NCBI RefSeq assembly: GCF_028993555.1
Contig: NZ_CP118611.1
Location: forward strand, 2,565,501-2,629,500
DNA: 64,000 bases
Reading direction: 5' to 3'
Source of the DNA: Ensifer adhaerens
GTDB taxonomy: Bacteria > Pseudomonadota > Alphaproteobacteria > Rhizobiales > Rhizobiaceae
The translations under genes and the position numbers were made by a program. Shown here one piece after another: positions 60,289-64,000 of the stretch; the stretch's first letter is position 1; each line of letters opens with the position of its first letter. The notes beneath the pieces are model-generated. The model was not told the DNA's origin. It worked only from the letters and a program-made list of their open reading frames with translations, and searched no databases.

Positions 60289-61806
60289 TTAGCCCTGGAA
60301 GTCCTCGGGCAGCAGCGCTTCCGGCATGTTCTGGTAGGAGACCGGGCGCAGGAAGCGGCGGATCGACATGGTGCCGACGCTGGTCGCGCCGAAATTTGTC
60401 GAAGCCGGATAGGGGCCGCCATGAACCATGGAATCGACGACTTCGACGCCGGTCGGGAAGCCGTTGACGAGCACGCGGCCGGCCTTGCGTTCCAGGATCG
60501 GACGCAGGCGGCGTGCCGCCTCGAGATCGGCATCGTCCATGTGGATGGTGGTCGTCAGCTGTCCCTGGAAACCGCGGGCAAGCTGTTCCATTTCGCTGGT
60601 CGAGCCGACGCGGACGACGAGGCCAAGCGGACCGAAGACTTCCTCGCCGAGCGCGTGGTCGGCGAGGAATTGCTCACCGGTCGTTTCAAAGAGGTTCGGC
60701 GAAGCGGAGCGGCCGGAGGATTCGGTCGTCAGCAGCGGCTTGACGGCGTTGCGGCTTTCGAAGTGCGCCTTGCCGTCGTGATAGGCCTTACCGATGCCGT
60801 CCGTCAGCATCGTCTGCGGTGCCACCTTGCCGAGCGCCTCGACGGCGGCGGACGTGAAACGATCGGCGTCATCGCCTTCGACGACGACGGCGATGCCCGG
60901 ATTGGTGCAGAACTGGCCAGCACCCATGGTCAGCGAACCGGCCCAGCCCTGGCCGAGCGTTTCGGCGCGTGCCTTCAGCGCTTCCGGGAGCAGGAACATC
61001 GGGTTGACCGAGCCGAGCTCACCGAAGAACGGGATCGGTTCCGGGCGTGCGGCGCAGAGATTGAAGAGCGCACGGCCACCCGCGAGCGAACCGGTGAAGC
61101 CGACGGCCTTGATCAGCGGATGCTGCACCAGCGCTTCGCCGACCTGGCGGTTGCCGCCCTGGATCAGCGAGAAGACGCCCGGGTGAACGCCGGTCTTGCG
61201 GATTGCGGCTTCGACAGCCTCAGCGACGATTTCACCGGTGCCCGGATGGGCCGAGTGGCCCTTGACGACAACAGGGCAACCGGCAGCCAATGCCGCAGCC
61301 GTGTCGCCGCCGGCGGTCGAGAAGGCGAGCGGGAAATTCGATGCACCGAAGACGGCGACAGGGCCGATCGGCCGCTGGATGAGGCGGATTTCCGGGCGCG
61401 GCGCCGGCTGGCGCTCGGGCAGGGCCGCGTCAAAGCGACGGTCGAGGTACTCGCCCTTCTCAATGTGGTCGGCGAAAAGCCTGAGCTGGCCGGTGGTGCG
61501 GCCGCGTTCGCCCTGCAGGCGGGCCTCCGGGAGGCCGGTTTCCTGGCTGCCGATCTCGGTGATCGCCTCGGCGCGTGCTTCGATTTCGTCGGCGATCGCA
61601 CGCAGGAACGCGGCGCGTTCAGCGCGGGTCGAATAGCCGTAGCTCAGGAACGCTTCTTCGGCGGCCTCCGCGGCGCGGTTGACGAGATCGACGGTGCCCG
61701 TGGCGAACTGGTGGACCGGACCATGGGCGGGTGCGGAAGCGAAGGTGCCCGCGCCGTCGAGCCATTCGCCGGCAACCAGGTGTTTTCCTTTGGGGGTGAA
61801 GGCCAT
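60289..61806 (-). CDS. Alpha-ketoglutaric semialdehyde (2,5-dioxopentanoate) dehydrogenase
   Basis: A 505-residue NAD(P)-dependent aldehyde dehydrogenase. The active-site residues are visible: N157 (GASNFPLAFS), K182 (VVVKGHSAHPG), E263 (FGELGSVNP) and C300 (GAGQFCTNPG). The combination FGELGSVNPMFLLP with MGAGQFCTNPG is typical of the KGSA dehydrogenase group in hydroxyproline catabolism. It converts the semialdehyde to 2-oxoglutarate. An AAAGGA ribosome-binding site precedes the start. It is divergent from the Ldh-type reductase. Confidence 0.87.
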   Translation of the reverse strand: MAFTPKGKHLVAGEWLDGAGTFASAPAHGPVHQFATGTVDLVNRAAEAAEEAFLSYGYSTRAERAAFLRAIADEIEARAEAITEIGSQETGLPEARLQGERGRTTGQLRLFADHIEKGEYLDRRFDAALPERQPAPRPEIRLIQRPIGPVAVFGASNFPLAFSTAGGDTAAALAAGCPVVVKGHSAHPGTGEIVAEAVEAAIRKTGVHPGVFSLIQGGNRQVGEALVQHPLIKAVGFTGSLAGGRALFNLCAARPEPIPFFGELGSVNPMFLLPEALKARAETLGQGWAGSLTMGAGQFCTNPGIAVVVEGDDADRFTSAAVEALGKVAPQTMLTDGIGKAYHDGKAHFESRNAVKPLLTTESSGRSASPNLFETTGEQFLADHALGEEVFGPLGLVVRVGSTSEMEQLARGFQGQLTTTIHMDDADLEAARRLRPILERKAGRVLVNGFPTGVEVVDSMVHGGPYPASTNFGATSVGTMSIRRFLRPVSYQNMPEALLPEDFQG

Positions 61807-61882
61807 CTTGCGATCCTTTCGTTCGATCCCGGATTGCCTTTTATGGCAGAGGAGATCATGGCTGAATTGCACTTGTCGGATC

Positions 61883-61900
61883 TTTGTATACTATATGTAT
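61883..61900. promoter_or_regulatory. Candidate hydroxyproline operator in the divergent promoter region
   Basis: TTTGTATACTATATGTAT lies between the reverse aldehyde dehydrogenase (61806) and the forward reductase (61963) genes and is nearly identical to the element at 60130-60147. One site could control both divergent transcripts. Confidence 0.6.
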
Positions 61901-61962
61901 GCAGAACATCAATCGTCTGACTGGGCTATCTGGATCAGGCGTCTATAGGAAAAGGGAGAGAG

Positions 61963-63000
61963 ATGAGCGAGACCAATACTCTGACGATCGCAGCGCTGTT
62001 TACGCGCGTCGAGGCAATCTTCCGCAAGGCGGGCCTGAACGACGTCCAGGCAGGCGCGCTTGCGCGCGTCATCGTCGCCGGCGAACGCGATGCCTGCAAG
62101 TCGCACGGCATCTACCGCATCGAAGGCGCGTTGCGCACGGTCAAGGCCGGCAAGGTGAAGCCGGATGCGGTGCCTGAACTCGATGCGGGTGAAGGTTCCG
62201 CCATCGTCAAGGTCAACGCCAAAGGCGGTTTCGCGAACCCAGCCTTCGAGCTTGGCCTGCCGGTGCTTGCCGAGCGCGCCCGTACGCTCGGCGTCGCCGC
62301 CCTCGTCATCAACGACTGCACCCATTTCTCCGCCCTCTGGCCAGAGGTCGAAGGCTTGACCGGTGAAGGCCTTGCCGGCCTCGTCATGTGCCCGAGCTAT
62401 GCGACGGTTGCGCCGACCGGCGGCAACAAGCCGCTGCTCGGCACCAACCCGTTCGCCTTCGGCTGGCCGCGCCAGGGCAAGTCGCCCTATGTCTTCGACT
62501 TTGCGACCTCGGTTGCCGCCCGCGGCGAGATCGAGCTGCACCGCCGCGCCGGCAAGCCTTTGCCCGAGGGCTGGGCGATCGACGCCGAGGGCAATCCGAC
62601 CACCGATCCGGAAGCGGCGCTCGCCGGCGCCATGCTGCCCTTCGGCGGCCACAAGGGCTCGGCGATCGGCACCATGGTCGAGCTTCTCGCCGGCATCATG
62701 ATCGGCGACCTCACGAGCCCGGAAGTTCTCGAATACCTCGGCACAACGACGCTTGCACCTTTCCATGGCGAACTGATCGTCGCCTTCTCGCCGGAAAAGT
62801 TCGCAGCCGGCCGTCCGGGCGATCCCTTTGCCCGTGCCGAAGTACTGTTCGAGGCGATCGTCGGCCAGGGCGCCCGCCTGCCGTCGCAGCGCCGCTTCGT
62901 CGCGCGCGCCAAATCGGAAGCCGAAGGTGTCGTACTCAATCAGGCCGAGACGGAACAGCTCGACCGGCTGCTCGCCCTTGGATTGGATGCCGTCGCGTAA
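61963..63000 (+). CDS. Ldh/MDH2-family NAD(P)H oxidoreductase, probable pyrroline-2-carboxylate reductase
   Basis: A 345-residue member of the malate/L-lactate dehydrogenase (type 2) family: VEAIFRKAGLNDVQAGALAR, SHGIYRIEGALRTVKAG, NDCTHFSALWPEVEGLTGEG, GTNPFAFGWP, FDFATSVAARGEIELH and PFGGHKGSAIGTMVELL. Members reduce pyrroline-2-carboxylate or piperideine-2-carboxylate. With AcnX in the same cluster, reduction of pyrroline-2-carboxylate to L-proline is the best fit. A GGGAGAGAG ribosome-binding site precedes the start, which faces the dehydrogenase across the shared operator. Confidence 0.85.
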   Translation: MSETNTLTIAALFTRVEAIFRKAGLNDVQAGALARVIVAGERDACKSHGIYRIEGALRTVKAGKVKPDAVPELDAGEGSAIVKVNAKGGFANPAFELGLPVLAERARTLGVAALVINDCTHFSALWPEVEGLTGEGLAGLVMCPSYATVAPTGGNKPLLGTNPFAFGWPRQGKSPYVFDFATSVAARGEIELHRRAGKPLPEGWAIDAEGNPTTDPEAALAGAMLPFGGHKGSAIGTMVELLAGIMIGDLTSPEVLEYLGTTTLAPFHGELIVAFSPEKFAAGRPGDPFARAEVLFEAIVGQGARLPSQRRFVARAKSEAEGVVLNQAETEQLDRLLALGLDAVA

Positions 63001-63076
63001 GCCCAAGGGCAAGACAGCCGGCCTTCTGGCGCTGGGCAAAACATACGCCTCTCCCCGGGGGCGGCTCTTATCAAAG

Positions 63077-63108
63077 TGCGGAACCGGATTGCTCCGGTTC
63101 CGCATTTT
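63077..63108 (+). terminator. Rho-independent terminator after the reductase gene
   Basis: A perfect 11-base stem (TGCGGAACCGG with CCGGTTCCGCA), six-base loop, followed by TTTT. It lies 76 bases after the stop codon. A-rich sequence on the other side (AAAG) may let it serve the reverse strand too. Confidence 0.85.
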
Positions 63109-63206
63109 GAGAGCTTGCGAGGCAAAGGGCATCCGGTATCGACACCGCGAGCCTCCCGCGGCCCCGTCGAGGGAGCGTTCGACGGGGCATCCTCCGACGA
63201 ACTGCA

Positions 63207-63980
63207 TCACGGCAGCAACGATCGTGCTGTTGGCGTTAGGCGCAAGACCTCGTTCTGCCGCCACGTCCGCCGCTCCATCTCCGAAACGACTTCTGTCATC
63301 CAGGTCTCGGAGCGCGCGAGCGCGGCCAGGTGGGCCTCGTACGCGGCCAAACTGGGGAATGCGGAGAACCAGATGAAGACCGTCTCCCCCTCGCGAACCG
63401 GCAGTCTCGGAAACGTGTTCGGGCTCCGCTCCGTGACCAAGGCGGCCAACGCGATGGCCGAGGCTTGCACCAGGTGTGGCTTCACACTGGTCTCAAAGAA
63501 CGTGGCAAATGCCTCCTCCGTGCGTGGTGCGAGATAACAGCAAGTCGCAACCACAAGGCCGCGCTCTCCGCCTGCCGCGCCGGGCTGGGCGCGCGCGGCG
63601 TTTAATGGCGCAAAGCCGACGTCGGGCGATGCCGGCCGCAGAAGCAGAACATTGTCCGAATTGATCATCGTGCCGTTCGCCCGGTCGCGGTGAGCGGCCC
63701 AAACAGGCCCGCTATAAAACGCGTTCAGCGCTGCGGCACGGGACGGCATGTCGCTGAAGCCTCTTAGCCATACGAAGCTGTCGGGATCATCAAGGTCGCG
63801 GAACTGCCCTATCACCGACATTCCCTCCACCTCCTGGGTTTCAATGAACTCGCGGTCGAACAAGTCGATCAGCGTTTCCCGGGCGTGCGGTCGAAGCCGA
63901 TACCGCCGCAGTTCAATGATCGCGTCGGCTCTGTCGCGCGCAGCCCGCGCTATTGATTGCTCCTCATGCATGACAGTCAC
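63207..63980 (-). CDS. NIPSNAP family protein with two domains
   Basis: About 257 residues without signal peptide. Two NIPSNAP-like ferredoxin-fold modules are visible: the first at about 20-115 (IIELRRYRLRPHARETLIDL, VIGQFRDLDDPDSFVWLRGF) and the second at about 145-245 (VATCCYLAPRTEEAFATFFE, PVREGETVFIWFSAFPSL). The GTG at 63980 lies seven bases from a GGAGG ribosome-binding site; the ATG at 63986 is too close to it and the ATG at 63971 rather far. NIPSNAP proteins are small dimeric proteins of unclear function. Convergent with the reductase; its upstream region is at the window edge. Confidence 0.82.
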   Translation of the reverse strand: MTVMHEEQSIARAARDRADAIIELRRYRLRPHARETLIDLFDREFIETQEVEGMSVIGQFRDLDDPDSFVWLRGFSDMPSRAAALNAFYSGPVWAAHRDRANGTMINSDNVLLLRPASPDVGFAPLNAARAQPGAAGGERGLVVATCCYLAPRTEEAFATFFETSVKPHLVQASAIALAALVTERSPNTFPRLPVREGETVFIWFSAFPSLAAYEAHLAALARSETWMTEVVSEMERRTWRQNEVLRLTPTARSLLP

Positions 63981-64000
63981 GTGCATTCCTCCACAAAACA

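Noticed and set aside
1..64000. tRNA, rRNA, CRISPR arrays, transposases or integrases
   Set aside because: None was recognised on reading; gene content and composition give no sign of a prophage or integrative element apart from the cupin relic near 29740.

Overview
The window is GC-rich, densely packed alphaproteobacterial DNA. The gene set points to the order Hyphomicrobiales, most likely an Ensifer/Sinorhizobium-type rhizobium: a minCDE operon with a CtrA-type box, a rhizopine (moc)-like cluster, a hydroxyproline (hyp/lhp)-type cluster, two EcfG/RpoE2-type promoters and many solute-binding-protein transporters. In S. meliloti minCDE lies on the pSymB chromid, so this may be a chromid or megaplasmid segment; that is inference. 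I found no rRNA, tRNA, CRISPR array, insertion sequence or phage gene.

Layout. 1-6724: a cut-off GntR regulator, DUF599 and DUF427 proteins, a LysR regulator divergent from a Tat-exported metallo-beta-lactamase-fold hydrolase, an XRE-cupin regulator divergent from an aminotransferase, and a GST. 6883-12623: a LacI regulator followed by a five-gene block resembling mocD-mocE-mocB-mocF plus a TIM-barrel protein, likely O-demethylation of a rhizopine or methyl-inositol. 12629-22328: a complete benzoate to 3-oxoadipate unit (catR; catBCA, benABCD, benK, pcaD) with a textbook ATAC-N7-GTAT operator. 22321-29882: a secreted cupin, a secreted hydrolase divergent from a membrane-anchored AraC regulator, an HtrA protease, an unknown exported protein, two divergent citrate synthase homologues (one with a fused DNA-binding domain) and a cupin remnant. 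29891-33557: minCDE with terminator and CtrA box, then small genes, one under a LexA (SOS) box and one under an EcfG promoter. 33732-42140: a cupin gene, then an IclR regulator and a seven-gene operon for a spermidine/putrescine-type ABC importer and an HcnABC/opine-oxidase-like three-part dehydrogenase of unknown substrate. 42220-47649: a PBP1A-FtsI pair divergent from an AmpR-like regulator. 47849-52703: the prkA-yeaH-spoVR stress operon with an EcfG promoter. 53169-63000: hydroxyproline catabolism (fused AcnX dehydratase, epimerase, D-amino acid dehydrogenase, amino acid ABC transporter, semialdehyde dehydrogenase and a divergent Ldh-family reductase) with one shared operator motif at both promoters. 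63207-63980: a NIPSNAP protein.

How it fits together. Most of the window is plant- or soil-derived carbon and nitrogen catabolism: aromatic acids, methylated inositols or rhizopine, hydroxyprolines, and an unknown amine/opine-like compound. Each cluster has its own regulator or operator. The catabolic islands are interleaved with conserved cell-division, cell-wall and stress genes. The least described parts are the three-part dehydrogenase/transporter operon, the SOS-box small gene beside minC, the HTH-citrate synthase pair, and the AmpR-like gene that faces penicillin-binding proteins instead of ampC.
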